Source of the DNA: Opacimonas viscosa | GTDB taxonomy: Bacteria > Pseudomonadota > Gammaproteobacteria > Enterobacterales > Alteromonadaceae | Length of the DNA stretch: 64,000 bases | Reading direction: 5' to 3' | Assembly: GCF_024199005.1 (NCBI RefSeq) | Contig: NZ_JANATA010000012.1 | Coordinates: forward strand, 33,162-97,161 | Part shown: positions 9,957 through 20,540 of the stretch, one piece after another | How positions within the stretch are numbered: the stretch's first letter is position 1 | How the letters are laid out: each line of letters begins with the position of its first letter | Position numbers and translations under genes: made by a program | The notes under the pieces: generated by a model | Told to the model about the DNA's origin: nothing | Seen by the model: only the letters and a program-made list of their open reading frames with translations | The model's database searches: none

Positions 9957-11633
9957 ATGAGAATTCCCATGCTGACCCGTAACTTCCTGCGTTATACCAT
10001 TCTGACTTTGACACTTGTCGTGACGAGTCCAATAAGTCTAGCAAACACTACTTTAATTAAAAATGTGAACGGCTATACATTGAATACCCAAGGGGACTTG
10101 GTGCAATTTTCACAGATAGCGTTTAAAGATGACAAAATTATCGCTGTAGGTAACACGTTTAGTGTAGGGGCAGTTGATCGTACGATTGATGCACAGGGTC
10201 AAGTCATGCTGCCTGGGATTATTGATGCGCATGGACATATGCTGGGTTTAGGTGAAAACTTATTATCAGTTGATGTGCGCTCGGCTAAAAGTGAAGCAGA
10301 GGCTGCACAATTAGTGCAAAACTTTATTGCGGCGCACACGGACTCAGCTTCTGAGTGGGTTATTGGGCGTGGTTGGAACCAAGTTTTGTGGCCCAACAAA
10401 CAATTCCCAACCAAAGCGAGTCTGGATGCATTAAATATCGACAAACCGATTGTGTTATCCAGAGTCGATGGTCATGCAGTTTGGGTCAACACTGTAGCCT
10501 TGGAAAAAGCGGGAATAACGGCCACAACACCTAGCCCCTCAGGTGGAGAGATTGTTAAAGATGCAGCGGGTAACCCAACGGGGTTACTGATTGATAATGC
10601 CTCGTATTTGGTTGAAAAACTTATCCCAAAACCTGATGCAGCCCAATTAGCTGAACAACTCCAAGCAGCAAATGAACATTTATTATCGCTCGGCATTACG
10701 AGTATGCATGATGCTGGCATTGGTCAACATGTCGCCGAATTCTATCAAGCCCAAGCCGCTGCAAATAAGCTACACGTCAGAATTTATGCGATGCTAGCTG
10801 CGACAGACAAAAACTTATCAGCCATGCTATCCCAAGGGCATATTGCGGATGCCAACGCAATGCTTTCCATTCGCAGTGTGAAAGCATATGGTGATGGGGC
10901 GCTTGGTAGCAGAGGGGCGGCTTTGTTGGAGCCTTACAGTGATGATCCCGACAACCACGGTTTATTAGTGACCCCTCAAGAACAATTACCCTCACTGTTT
11001 AGGGAAGTTCTGGGTGCTAATTTTCAATTAAATTTCCATGCGATAGGGGATAGAGCAAATCGTTTGGCATTGGATGAATTTGCAAAAACTTTCGCGATTT
11101 TTCCAGAGAATACTGAACGCCATCGTATAGAACATGCCCAGGTTGTAGCGGTAGAGGATATTCCAAAGTTTAAAACCCTTGGAATTATCCCTTCTATGCA
11201 ACCGACTCACGCAACTTCAGATATGAATATGGCCGAAGATCGGGTCGGTAAAGCGCGTTTAAAAGGCGCTTATGCTTGGCAGACATTCCTGACACAAGGC
11301 TCTAGAATTGCCTTTGGTTCGGATTTTCCAGTAGAGCTAGCACATCCGTTTCATGGTTTGCACGCTGCTGTAACACGTCAATCTGGCGACAACATCCCAG
11401 AGTCAGGCTGGATCCCAGAAGAAAGGGTGACCTTGGAACAAGCTTTACGAGGTTTTACCCTTGACGCTGCCTATTCTGCTTTCCAAGATGATATTTTGGG
11501 GACATTAGAAGCGGGTAAAAAAGCCGACTTTATTATTATCGACCGTGATATTTTTAGCATCCATCCCAGTAAAATTAGAGATACTCAAGTATTGGAAACG
11601 TGGGTCAATGGAGAACAGAAATTTCGCTTGTGA
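9957..11633 (+). CDS. Secreted amidohydrolase, YtcJ/amidohydrolase-3 family
   Basis: Metal-dependent hydrolase of about 558 residues with an N-terminal signal sequence (hydrophobic stretch ending near SLA). Motifs of the amidohydrolase_3 group: GIIDAHGHM (first metal His pair), VDGHAVWVN, the VKAYGDGALGSR segment that holds the Lys ligand, HAIGDRANR, HRIEHAQVV, and FGSDFPVE (last Asp). Related proteins act on N-substituted amides or formamides; the substrate cannot be told from sequence. The signal peptide places it in the periplasm or outside. A second ATG at 9969 is an equally plausible start. Confidence 0.87.
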   Translation: MRIPMLTRNFLRYTILTLTLVVTSPISLANTTLIKNVNGYTLNTQGDLVQFSQIAFKDDKIIAVGNTFSVGAVDRTIDAQGQVMLPGIIDAHGHMLGLGENLLSVDVRSAKSEAEAAQLVQNFIAAHTDSASEWVIGRGWNQVLWPNKQFPTKASLDALNIDKPIVLSRVDGHAVWVNTVALEKAGITATTPSPSGGEIVKDAAGNPTGLLIDNASYLVEKLIPKPDAAQLAEQLQAANEHLLSLGITSMHDAGIGQHVAEFYQAQAAANKLHVRIYAMLAATDKNLSAMLSQGHIADANAMLSIRSVKAYGDGALGSRGAALLEPYSDDPDNHGLLVTPQEQLPSLFREVLGANFQLNFHAIGDRANRLALDEFAKTFAIFPENTERHRIEHAQVVAVEDIPKFKTLGIIPSMQPTHATSDMNMAEDRVGKARLKGAYAWQTFLTQGSRIAFGSDFPVELAHPFHGLHAAVTRQSGDNIPESGWIPEERVTLEQALRGFTLDAAYSAFQDDILGTLEAGKKADFIIIDRDIFSIHPSKIRDTQVLETWVNGEQKFRL

Positions 11634-11666
11634 GACATACACTTATTTAGCTAAAAGCTGAAATAA

Positions 11667-13187
11667 CTAGCGGGGTATATATGCATTTTGTGAAATGCTT
11701 TTAGCCCATTTTCTTATGCTAAATCGCAACCCTGTGATACTCAGTATCAATGCGGATAAAGCGAGAATAATATTCCAAATACTGTTGAATGAACCGTTAT
11801 TTGGATAATCCATAAAGTGCAGTTTTAGCATTAAATCATGCCAATCCCAATACTCATCTAAGACTCGAATACGTTCTCCAGAATGAGCGCGATAGATAGC
11901 GCTATAAGTTTTGAAAGTGATTTCCCAGATGCTATTTTCTTCGCCCCTTAACACATCTTTCCCCTCTTCATGGAACGTTATACCGGTAAAATCTGGATCC
12001 GATGTCAGTGTATACCATCTATTCTCTAAATCTGCTTTTGACCAAGATATGGGCATCCCAGCACTATCTGTCAGTGTGATATCATTTTTTTGATAAGGGT
12101 GTTTTGTGGCCGTGCTGTGCCATTGTATCAGTGTTTCTTGGAAGTTTGTCGCAGGTTGCCAGGTGACTTTCTTAAACTCAGTATCGACACCAAACAAAAG
12201 CGTAGTGGATAACGCAGCTAAAGTCTGTGGGCTGGTAGCATCTGTATTCGCTAAATAAGATGTATTTATGGAATTAGAACGATATAAATTATTTGGTAAG
12301 TTCGGATAATCTTTTATCGCTAATGGAATAAAGCTGAGATATATACCTGAACCTAACCAAATCATCATTTGAACGCCAACAACACAAGCGCTCATTTTGT
12401 GGATTTTTTGCCAGTGTTTTAAGCGGGCTTGTTTGATTTTTTGAATTTTTCCTTTATGTACTTTAAGCCTCAGCCACTGTTGTTTTCGCAACCGAAAATA
12501 CAACGTGCCCAGCCCCATTCCTACAGCAATAAAACCAACTACAGCGACGAACTTTAATAAAATATTGTGGATGTTTTCACCATCGTCATAATCCATTATG
12601 TGTAAGCGCCAAAAAACATCAAAAATACGCCACCAAAGGTGTCTAACCGTAACGACTTCGCCTGTTGACTCATGCATATACAACGTCAGATCATCAAAGC
12701 GGTCAAAAGTCACCTGATAGACATTGGTATAGCGAGAAGACACCTCCTTTGGCGCTTTATCTAAGAATCGGATCTCTCTGATTGGATCTGTACTTAAAGT
12801 GACTGCAATCTCTTTAATCTGCGTTGCAGTAAGCTTGGGCAGTGTCTCACCTGTCGATGCAGAAACAAGCGTTGCGGCATAGGGGTTAATACTATGTTTG
12901 ACCTTAAATACTTGTTCTCCTCTAAGGAATTCCGCTGAAATCGCGACTGCATCAGGATAGCGTGTATGCAAGGTGTTTATGGGATATGTGAATTGAGTAA
13001 GATCTAAGTTCGATGGTTTAGGAAGGTATGTTTCACCGTGGATAACATGGATATTTATGCTTACCATATAAAGACCGGTTAGGGCCCAGACAAAGAATTG
13101 CCAACCCACCAGCAGCATGAATCTTTTATGCCAACGATACCAAAAAGAAGAAAAGGTAAAACGTTTCGCTGAATGGGTTTTGTCCAT
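11667..13187 (-). CDS. PepSY-domain membrane protein
   Basis: About 506 residues with the PepSY-associated TM architecture: N-terminal helix (FMLLVGWQFFVWALTGLYMV), a pair of helices in the middle (around residues 205-290), a large periplasmic loop with PepSY-like segments (ASTGETLP, ESTGEVVTVRH, SGERIRVLDEYWDWHDLMLKLHFMDY), and a C-terminal helix. Repeated LHxMDY-like segments and conserved histidines are typical. Such proteins often accompany iron-siderophore uptake or act as membrane redox proteins, but no TonB receptor is next to it here. Convergent with the amidohydrolase gene. Confidence 0.8.
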   Translation of the reverse strand: MDKTHSAKRFTFSSFWYRWHKRFMLLVGWQFFVWALTGLYMVSINIHVIHGETYLPKPSNLDLTQFTYPINTLHTRYPDAVAISAEFLRGEQVFKVKHSINPYAATLVSASTGETLPKLTATQIKEIAVTLSTDPIREIRFLDKAPKEVSSRYTNVYQVTFDRFDDLTLYMHESTGEVVTVRHLWWRIFDVFWRLHIMDYDDGENIHNILLKFVAVVGFIAVGMGLGTLYFRLRKQQWLRLKVHKGKIQKIKQARLKHWQKIHKMSACVVGVQMMIWLGSGIYLSFIPLAIKDYPNLPNNLYRSNSINTSYLANTDATSPQTLAALSTTLLFGVDTEFKKVTWQPATNFQETLIQWHSTATKHPYQKNDITLTDSAGMPISWSKADLENRWYTLTSDPDFTGITFHEEGKDVLRGEENSIWEITFKTYSAIYRAHSGERIRVLDEYWDWHDLMLKLHFMDYPNNGSFNSIWNIILALSALILSITGLRFSIRKWAKSISQNAYIPR

Positions 13188-13352
13188 AATTATTATTTTT
13201 TTTTGAGTTATCTTTAGAAAAGCATGAGCTACAGGCTAGATTAACAGCCATAGTAAGTCGGTACTAGTATTTATTTGTTGGGGTGTTCTATCAAGTGACT
13301 CTTTCATCCGACTCTATATGAGAAGTTTATATAAGAACTTTATACGAGAGCT

Positions 13353-16300
13353 CTATGGGACTGGTGTTTGAGGGAGCTGAGCGGATGCTTCGTTATTTTT
13401 TTTAGTGGTTGATTCATCTGATACAGCACGTTCTCCCCATTTGATTTCATAAAACACATCCAAAGCATTGCTTGCACCACTGGTCGCTTCTAGATAAAGG
13501 TTAGGTAACCATTGGTAGCGTAAACCAAACTCAGTGATAGCTGAAAACACACCCACCCGATACTCTATGCTCAAGCGATCGTTTAATTTACCAGACACGC
13601 CAATTTGGGTTTGTTCACCACTGCCTTGCGTGGCAAATTGTAAATCATCCACCCCAAATGCATCACCAATTTTACTGACCGTATCTTCACTGCGTCCCAA
13701 ACCAAATCCCAATAAAGCATTGGTTAATAACACTGAGTTATCTTCATCAGAACTGGCATCTAGCCCCTTTCCGCGGATCAGATAAGACAATATATTGGGG
13801 TTTTCGAGCATGGGCTCTGAAAACAAACTTGCTTTTAATTGATTAGGGTTACCGGTGATCTGTAATCCAGCTATAGTAGAATCAGCCATATTTTTGGGAT
13901 TACGGATCGCTTCAATATCCACATAGGGTAAGTTAACTGGCCCAGTAAAGTTTAAACTGCCTTTACGAATAAGTAGATCTTGGCCATAGGCCGCATAACT
14001 CCCATCGACAATATTAATTTCTCCCATAACGAGTGGGCTCTGGATATTGCCACTGACATTCACATAACCATTGAGTGCACTGGCAAAATCTAAAGCAGAT
14101 AGTGTCACTGTATTTTGTTTTAAGGGATCCACAAAAACATTGACGTTAGTAGTGATATTTAAGCGTTCAGAGTCTTGGTTTTGGGTATCAAATACATGTT
14201 CCAGTGGTGTTGTGAATTGAATATCAGGATGGGGTGTTTTGGCACTTTCCGGCAATTTTTCAATATTAATCGCTAATTCAGGGATAATGACTACACCCGT
14301 AATGTCAATATCCGAAGCATTTTGCACCAGTGCTAAATTAGCACTTGCTAGACCAGCTAGATTTTTAAACTGAGGAACAAACGGTGCAAACACACCTAAA
14401 TTCACTGAAAACAATTCTGCGTATAATTTCGTTTGTTCAGTGCGTTCTATCTCGAGTGCAATTTTACCTAACCTATCCCCAGAGACTTCTGTCTGCAGTG
14501 AACCGGTAAGAGTCGATATAGGTTGTGAAATATCCCAAATCATATCTCCCGTAAGTTGCGCAGGACTCAAGGTTAAGCCTAAGTTGTCATACTCCCAAGT
14601 GCTTTGTGATAAATTAGCCCCAAGCTGAACTTTGAGAGCTTGTTTCGCTAAGAGCGAGGCATTGAGTTGAAGCGTCATCACGCTATCTGTTTGTAGATTT
14701 GCTAAAATAGGAGAGGGTACTACCCGTTGCACAAAATCGAACATACTTTGTAAGTTGAGTGCATCAACACTGAGTTGTGTCATTAGGGTTGGTTCTGAGC
14801 TATACAACGTCAGTGGCGCAAATTGGATTGTGCCAAGAGGAATCAGATGAGTAGTGGTGCTTGCCTGGTTTTGAGAAGTACTGTACGCAGCAGACGCTAA
14901 CGATATATCCAGAGCAGAAGTCTGTAATAGCCCTTGAGCGTAGTCTAGCGAAAATAGGCTAGGGGCAAGGGTAATGTGTAAATGCGTTTTAGGCAGAGCA
15001 AGTTGGACTTGGGTCTGACCTAAGTTAGCACGTAGACTACTGACATCTGCAGAAACCTCTAGCGCAGTATTGAAGTCATCTATAGCCATACCTTGTGCGA
15101 CTACGCCGTCAAGTGTAACCATGGCTGTTAGCTGCAATTTATCTTTGCCAATTGTTGTATTTGTGGATAATTTCAACGCACTATCTTCACGTACATCAAC
15201 AGCATGTGCAGTGAGGTGTTGGCTCAATTTTTTACCATTGAATACCCATTCTGTGAGCGCGGCAATATCGTCAATTTGCAACGCCGTTTCGACCTGTATT
15301 CCAGTATCAGGGGTACCTGAAATCTGAATGTTATAAGGGTTGCTGGCAAAATTTAGGGAGCAATCTTGACTAGTCATTTGGGTGAGTTCTAGCGTGATAG
15401 CACAGCGACTAAAAATATCATTTAGTTGAATTTCGGGGGTTGCATCATGGGACTGTGTGTCAGTAAATACCAATGTTTTTAGCGGAATGTCGAAAGCAGC
15501 ACTGAACGTATTTTCGTGACTATTTGCACGTAAAAAACCTGCTCCAAGTGCAACCTGTATATTCTGATAAGAGTATTGAAAAGGTGCCCAGTTGATACTC
15601 ATATCCAAGGGAACATGTGCTTTGCGTAAATCTCCTGCTATTTTGACGTTGGTGTTGATTAAGCCGGTTGTAGCGATATTAATCGTTGGATTCAAAATAA
15701 ATCCCGACGATTTCCATACGACATGCTCAATCGGGTTTACCATTTTTGTTGAGACGACTTCTGGAGAAAACCACTGAGCATCAAAGGTCAATTCATGGTT
15801 GTAGAGGTCGTTGATTGAACCGTTTACCGTCCAAGCGAAATCCTGATGTTGTCCAGTAAATGTGGGGATTAAGATCTCTGTTTGACCGGGCTTTATCTGT
15901 TTGAGTATGAGATCTAACTTGACGGTCAAATGCTCTAACAAAGGAGACTGGTCATGTTGCATAATGTTGATGCTATCAACCAATAACGCTACCTCTACTG
16001 AATTAATGGGTATTTGGAGTTCAGGTAGCTGTATATTTTGTAACGTTGAGCTGTATGCTTTTTGCAAGTTAAAAAGCTTATCTACATGAGTATAAATATG
16101 TGTTTGCGCGTTTTGAATTTGACCTGTGACTGTTTGTAAATAATGGCTCAAATCAAAAGAACTCGTCAAGTCTTGGGGGGGATCGATCGATTTATAGGTA
16201 TTTGATACTGTGTTCTGGGTCGGCGCCCCGCTTGCATTTTTAGCGGAAGGAGGGAGAAGAATACTCAAACTTTCAAGATGTAAATCAATATCAGATAAAT

Positions 16301-16838
16301 GGAGTAAATGCGTTGTCTCTGACGTGGAGATAAGGATAGGTTTTAGATTCAAGTTAGACAGTTGTAATTGCGACTTATCCAAGCGTGAAAAAATCAATGT
16401 ACCAAGCTTTATCTCAGGAAGCTGAATCGGCAACGGCAGCGTTAACGATGATTGGGGCTTTTCTTGTGCAGTGCTGGCTTGAAGCCTTGTTGCTAAGACA
16501 TTTATGGAGCCTATCTCAGTTTTACTTAGACAAATCCTCTTTTGCCATATACATGATAACTCCACGCCGAGTGCGATGTCTTGAACGGCTATATCGAGTA
16601 TTTCTGTGGAAACACGCATAGAGGCTATCTCTAGCTCAGAAAATATCGTACCTGTGACATTCTTAATGTGTAAGCCTGGGATTTTATTGGCAGTACTGAC
16701 GAGCCATTTTGTCCCTGCCTCGGAATTCAATAAACCCACCATTATGGCTAGTAAGATCATTACTGTGCTAACCAACACCATGAGACTGAATCGTAGACGG
16801 CGCCAAATAGGAGTCTTGTGGATTGTTGGTGAACTCAT
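13353..16838 (-). CDS. tamB: Translocation and assembly module protein TamB
   Basis: Large inner-membrane-anchored AsmA/TamB-type protein (about 1161 residues) that spans the periplasm, works with TamA, and is implicated in outer-membrane protein assembly and phospholipid transport. One N-terminal helix (about residues 17-40) is followed by a long beta-rich region and the conserved DUF490 C-terminal domain (GSLNFTGPVNLPYVDIEAIRNP region, then SGKLNDRLSIEYRVG). The start at 16838 overlaps the tamA stop in an ATGA, which supports it over an in-frame start 33 bp upstream. Sequence divergence is high in the middle, as usual. Confidence 0.93.
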   Translation of the reverse strand: MSSPTIHKTPIWRRLRFSLMVLVSTVMILLAIMVGLLNSEAGTKWLVSTANKIPGLHIKNVTGTIFSELEIASMRVSTEILDIAVQDIALGVELSCIWQKRICLSKTEIGSINVLATRLQASTAQEKPQSSLTLPLPIQLPEIKLGTLIFSRLDKSQLQLSNLNLKPILISTSETTHLLHLSDIDLHLESLSILLPPSAKNASGAPTQNTVSNTYKSIDPPQDLTSSFDLSHYLQTVTGQIQNAQTHIYTHVDKLFNLQKAYSSTLQNIQLPELQIPINSVEVALLVDSINIMQHDQSPLLEHLTVKLDLILKQIKPGQTEILIPTFTGQHQDFAWTVNGSINDLYNHELTFDAQWFSPEVVSTKMVNPIEHVVWKSSGFILNPTINIATTGLINTNVKIAGDLRKAHVPLDMSINWAPFQYSYQNIQVALGAGFLRANSHENTFSAAFDIPLKTLVFTDTQSHDATPEIQLNDIFSRCAITLELTQMTSQDCSLNFASNPYNIQISGTPDTGIQVETALQIDDIAALTEWVFNGKKLSQHLTAHAVDVREDSALKLSTNTTIGKDKLQLTAMVTLDGVVAQGMAIDDFNTALEVSADVSSLRANLGQTQVQLALPKTHLHITLAPSLFSLDYAQGLLQTSALDISLASAAYSTSQNQASTTTHLIPLGTIQFAPLTLYSSEPTLMTQLSVDALNLQSMFDFVQRVVPSPILANLQTDSVMTLQLNASLLAKQALKVQLGANLSQSTWEYDNLGLTLSPAQLTGDMIWDISQPISTLTGSLQTEVSGDRLGKIALEIERTEQTKLYAELFSVNLGVFAPFVPQFKNLAGLASANLALVQNASDIDITGVVIIPELAINIEKLPESAKTPHPDIQFTTPLEHVFDTQNQDSERLNITTNVNVFVDPLKQNTVTLSALDFASALNGYVNVSGNIQSPLVMGEINIVDGSYAAYGQDLLIRKGSLNFTGPVNLPYVDIEAIRNPKNMADSTIAGLQITGNPNQLKASLFSEPMLENPNILSYLIRGKGLDASSDEDNSVLLTNALLGFGLGRSEDTVSKIGDAFGVDDLQFATQGSGEQTQIGVSGKLNDRLSIEYRVGVFSAITEFGLRYQWLPNLYLEATSGASNALDVFYEIKWGERAVSDESTTKKNNEASAQLPQTPVP

Positions 16839-18604
16839 AATAATGGCCCCATCAGCAAATGAACGCGCCACGTATTTTCTAGGTCGCTATGTCCCCTAGA
16901 CACATAAAAGCGGATTGGGCCAACCGGTGAACGCCAATGTGCACCGATGTTGGCACTATATGCTTGGATAGTGTCTAATGATGTACGTGCACGTAGGGCA
17001 TCTACTCCAAATGCAATATGCCAGTCATCGTTAAGCGTTGTGAAAACTTCTTGTTGGGTACTTATTATCTGTTCTGCTCCGGTATCAACTCCTGTAGCAT
17101 CCACTGGAGAAAGTGCCTGGAAAGCAAAGCCTCTAATACTTTGATCTCCCCCACCGTAAAAGCGAATAGTTGAAGGGACAGTAAAAAAATCATCCGCTGC
17201 CACCATGCCAAAATCTACAATACTGAGCCAGCTAAAAGCAGGACGATTATCTGTCGCATCAAGAGGGACCAGCCATTTGCCTCTAGCAGAGAATTTATAC
17301 AGTGTTTGATCACTTAACAAGCTATCTTGAGTTGTCGCGAATGTGATTGTTTTTCGTGTACCTTGGGTCGGGTAGAGTGGATTATCACTTTTTAACAAGG
17401 TCGTACTAGCTCCGAAAAATAGGAGTTCAGAATAGTTGCGTGATGCAGAGCCTTGGCGAAATTCAGCATATTCATAACGGGTAAATAAATTATGCTGCCA
17501 TTCATTATCCCCCCAAGCAAAGTAGCGCTGTACCCCAATCGACGAGGTCAAACTTTGCGTATCATTACGGTCAATGTTTTGCACACCCGCTTGCAGCCCT
17601 AAATAATCTTTGTTGGTATCAGCAAAAGGGATTTTATAAGTAAAGGTCGCTTGTTGTTCAGGTACAGATAACTGGGCATAAGCACGCAAACTATGGCCCG
17701 CATCATTTAATCTCGGACGAGTCCATGTGAGTGATGTGCGCAAACCATCGTCGGTTGATATTCCAGCCCCAAGATCAATCCAGTGCTTTTCTTTTTCGGT
17801 GACATTAACATGGATATCTACGGTATGATTTTGGGTATTTCGTGACGCAATATCAGGCCGAATCGAGACTTGCGAAAAATATTGGGTTTGTTGTAATGCT
17901 TTGGTCAGGGTGTTTAGTTGGCCAATACTGTATGCATCACCCGGCGCAAACTTTATCAGATCAAAGATTAATTCTGGATTGATAGTGGTGTTGATTAATT
18001 TGATCTCTTGGATGTTATAGCGCTGTCCTAGTTTGATATTGAACGTGACAGTTACCGCTCGTCCTCCGTCAATGACGGCAACAACCTGTTCATTTAGCTC
18101 AATATCAAAGTAACCACGAGCGATAGCCTGTGTGTAAATATTATCAATAAATCCTTGATATTCTGATTGCTGAAACGGCCGATTTAGCATCGCTTCAAAT
18201 GCTTTTATCTGCGCTTGGAGCACGGGGTCGTCAGAAGTTATCAAGCTGTCCGAAAAGGTCACTTTCTGCAGTAAAGCTGGTTCGATGTTAATGGCCTCAG
18301 CTTGCCAATTCTGGCAATTACTTGCATGTTCTAATTCGAGTTGTGTTATTTGGGTCGCAAATAAGCCATCACTATGAAATGCCTCAAGTATGATTTTACC
18401 CAGTACCCGTTGTTGCCTTTGGGCATTTAACGGCGTTACAGCAGAGCAGTCAGGGTAGCCGGTATAGTTCGCTAATGAGAGTGCAATATTGGTTTGGACC
18501 GATTTCGGGATGAGCGCATCCTCAGGGAAAGATATGGTGGTTTTTGCCGTTGCTTGAAATGCAAAAATGCTGCCCAAGGTTAACAAGGCGTAAAAAATAC
18601 GCAT
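16835..18604 (-). CDS. tamA: Outer-membrane assembly factor TamA (Omp85 family)
   Basis: Omp85-superfamily barrel, about 589 residues (E. coli 577). A signal peptide (ALLTLGSIFAFQATA) is followed by POTRA domains, among them the region with QRYNIQEIKL and PGDAYSIGQLN, then a 16-strand-type barrel with the characteristic FYGGGDQSIRGFAF motif (VRGY/F-like) and the C-terminal strand ending RVHLLMGPLL. It forms an operon with tamB by a 4-bp overlap. A frame extends to 18667, but the internal ATG at 18604 begins the signal peptide; its ribosome site is weak, so the start is somewhat uncertain. Confidence 0.93.
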   Translation of the reverse strand: MRIFYALLTLGSIFAFQATAKTTISFPEDALIPKSVQTNIALSLANYTGYPDCSAVTPLNAQRQQRVLGKIILEAFHSDGLFATQITQLELEHASNCQNWQAEAINIEPALLQKVTFSDSLITSDDPVLQAQIKAFEAMLNRPFQQSEYQGFIDNIYTQAIARGYFDIELNEQVVAVIDGGRAVTVTFNIKLGQRYNIQEIKLINTTINPELIFDLIKFAPGDAYSIGQLNTLTKALQQTQYFSQVSIRPDIASRNTQNHTVDIHVNVTEKEKHWIDLGAGISTDDGLRTSLTWTRPRLNDAGHSLRAYAQLSVPEQQATFTYKIPFADTNKDYLGLQAGVQNIDRNDTQSLTSSIGVQRYFAWGDNEWQHNLFTRYEYAEFRQGSASRNYSELLFFGASTTLLKSDNPLYPTQGTRKTITFATTQDSLLSDQTLYKFSARGKWLVPLDATDNRPAFSWLSIVDFGMVAADDFFTVPSTIRFYGGGDQSIRGFAFQALSPVDATGVDTGAEQIISTQQEVFTTLNDDWHIAFGVDALRARTSLDTIQAYSANIGAHWRSPVGPIRFYVSRGHSDLENTWRVHLLMGPLL

Positions 18605-18740
18605 GAGCGAATTGCTATGTTTTACTTTCGCAAAGCAGTCAGAGAAAAGCGCTACATAAGTGAGCATGAATAAAAACAGTTCCTTGTTTTATTGAATCAA
18701 GAATGACTCTCTAGATACGTTGTTACATTTTAGAGTGGTA

Positions 18741-20441
18741 CTACTTATAAAATACCATATCTCGCCACTCATGATCATCCTCTAGTTTATTTTGAAAGGG
18801 GTGTAATGTGAAAGAGACGATATTATTGCGTTCAGCTTTGAAATAAATAAATGCGTCTTGGGCAGCATTTTGGTTGTCCCAACGAATAATCCATGTGTGT
18901 TCTGCAAATGGCTCTAAGCGTCCTGTAAGTGAAGACATTTTTTCGGATGTGATCCGCAGCTGTCCTTGTTCATCCATATCAATTAATAGACCTGAAAACC
19001 ATTGGTCAGCAAAGTAACCCGCATATGCTTCGGGTGAGAATAGTGTCTTACCTGTTCCTTTTGGTTCAGGGTACGTTCTTTTTAGGTAGCGCTGTTCAGC
19101 TTCTTTTTGTGCTTTAACAAAAAAGGCTTCCCAGTTGCGAGTATCAATACTCTCCCCCTTATCATGTTTAGTAATATCCGCGTTAATAAATGCTTTGAGT
19201 ATCGTTTGGACGATGGTGGAGCGCACACCATAATTTGACCCATTATTTAACACGACAACACCGAGTTCTAATTCTGGGATCATCGCTGCATAAGCTTGAA
19301 ATCCTGATAAAGTCCCAGTATGTGAGATGAGTGCATACCCGTCGATATCCTCAATACGCCAACCGATTCCGTAAAATTTCTGGGTCGTATTATTCATCAA
19401 TCGACTGCGAGGATAAATAGGCATTTGGGTTTGTGGCTGCCACATTTTTTGTAATTGCGAGGGTGAAAATAAAGCTTCGCCACGCGCTGTTTTACCTTCA
19501 TTTAACAGTGCTTTTAGCCACTGAGCCATGCCATTTGCGTTGCACACGACACCACCTGCCGCTGCCGAGACAATTTCTTTACCGGTAATAGCATTACGCG
19601 GAATAGGATAAATACCTCGGGTGTCATTGTGTCCGTGGGGCAACGCCACATTACGCAGTAAGCTCTGCGGCATCGCGCCAGCATAGCATTGGATGTTGAG
19701 TGGCTGAAATACCTGTTCATCGACAAATTGTGACCATGGTACACCTGTTATTTTTGCGACAATTTCTGCTGCTGTGATATACAACGCATTGGAATAGCTG
19801 TACGTCTTTTGATAAGAGAACTTTGGTGTTAGGTAACGGAGGTTGTGAATGATTTCTTGTCGAGAAAACCCAGTAGGCTCAGGCCACAGCATACTGTCAC
19901 CGGCCCCAGAAACTAACCCAGAACGATGCGTGAGGAGATCTAATATTGTGAAACTATTGGTGACTTTTTTATTGTAAAGTGTAAATTCAGGTAGGTATTC
20001 GATGACTTTGTCCTGCCAGTCAAGTTTACCCATATCCACTAATTTAGCGACACTAGCCGCGGTAAATGCCTTGGATAACGAGGCTAAACGAAAGTAGGTA
20101 TAGGGATTTACTGTTTCTGGCGCAGATTGCTGGCGTAAACCATAGCCTCCTTGATGAATGATTTCACCTTGGTGGACGATAGCAACTGCTACTCCCGGTG
20201 TGACAAACGTTTTTAGAGCACTGTGGATCACGTTTTCTAATGCCACACGGCTATAGGAAGGTATTAAGTCTTCTTCTGGGGGGTTATTGTTATTTTTTTG
20301 CTCGGTTGGAATGTATGGGTAAACATTCTTTGCTTCAGAATTAGCAGGACGACTTTCACCTGCAAACACTGGCTGAGTCAATGCACAGTAACAGCAAATC
20401 AATCCGACAAATAGAAAAGTGGTAAGCTGAAATCGGAACAA
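18741..20441 (-). CDS. Exported serine hydrolase, class C beta-lactamase/penicillin-binding-like family
   Basis: 566 residues with a signal peptide followed by a beta-lactamase-fold domain. SLSK is the SxxK nucleophile motif (within RLASLSKAFTAASVAKL), YSN appears in the YSYSNALYI segment, and HTG (HTGTLSG) replaces the usual KTG, as in the esterase/D-aminopeptidase side of the family. The C-terminal region of about 130 residues, beta-rich and around FSPEAYAGYFAD, resembles the DUF3471-like lipocalin domain found in these enzymes. Substrate is unknown (cell-wall peptides, esters or beta-lactams). The start codon is TTG, without a strong ribosome site. Confidence 0.86.
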   Translation of the reverse strand: MFRFQLTTFLFVGLICCYCALTQPVFAGESRPANSEAKNVYPYIPTEQKNNNNPPEEDLIPSYSRVALENVIHSALKTFVTPGVAVAIVHQGEIIHQGGYGLRQQSAPETVNPYTYFRLASLSKAFTAASVAKLVDMGKLDWQDKVIEYLPEFTLYNKKVTNSFTILDLLTHRSGLVSGAGDSMLWPEPTGFSRQEIIHNLRYLTPKFSYQKTYSYSNALYITAAEIVAKITGVPWSQFVDEQVFQPLNIQCYAGAMPQSLLRNVALPHGHNDTRGIYPIPRNAITGKEIVSAAAGGVVCNANGMAQWLKALLNEGKTARGEALFSPSQLQKMWQPQTQMPIYPRSRLMNNTTQKFYGIGWRIEDIDGYALISHTGTLSGFQAYAAMIPELELGVVVLNNGSNYGVRSTIVQTILKAFINADITKHDKGESIDTRNWEAFFVKAQKEAEQRYLKRTYPEPKGTGKTLFSPEAYAGYFADQWFSGLLIDMDEQGQLRITSEKMSSLTGRLEPFAEHTWIIRWDNQNAAQDAFIYFKAERNNIVSFTLHPFQNKLEDDHEWRDMVFYK

Positions 20442-20540
20442 AAGAGACTCACAGAATAAAAGAAAGACTATTTAACATTACTTGATAGTCAATAAAGATC
20501 AAGTCCCAATATCAAGAACCGCTTTACTATCCTTAGTGCC

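Noticed and set aside
11643..11666. Terminator hairpin between the amidohydrolase and PepSY genes
   Set aside because: Imperfect A/T stem with a bulge and no T-run; too weak to call.
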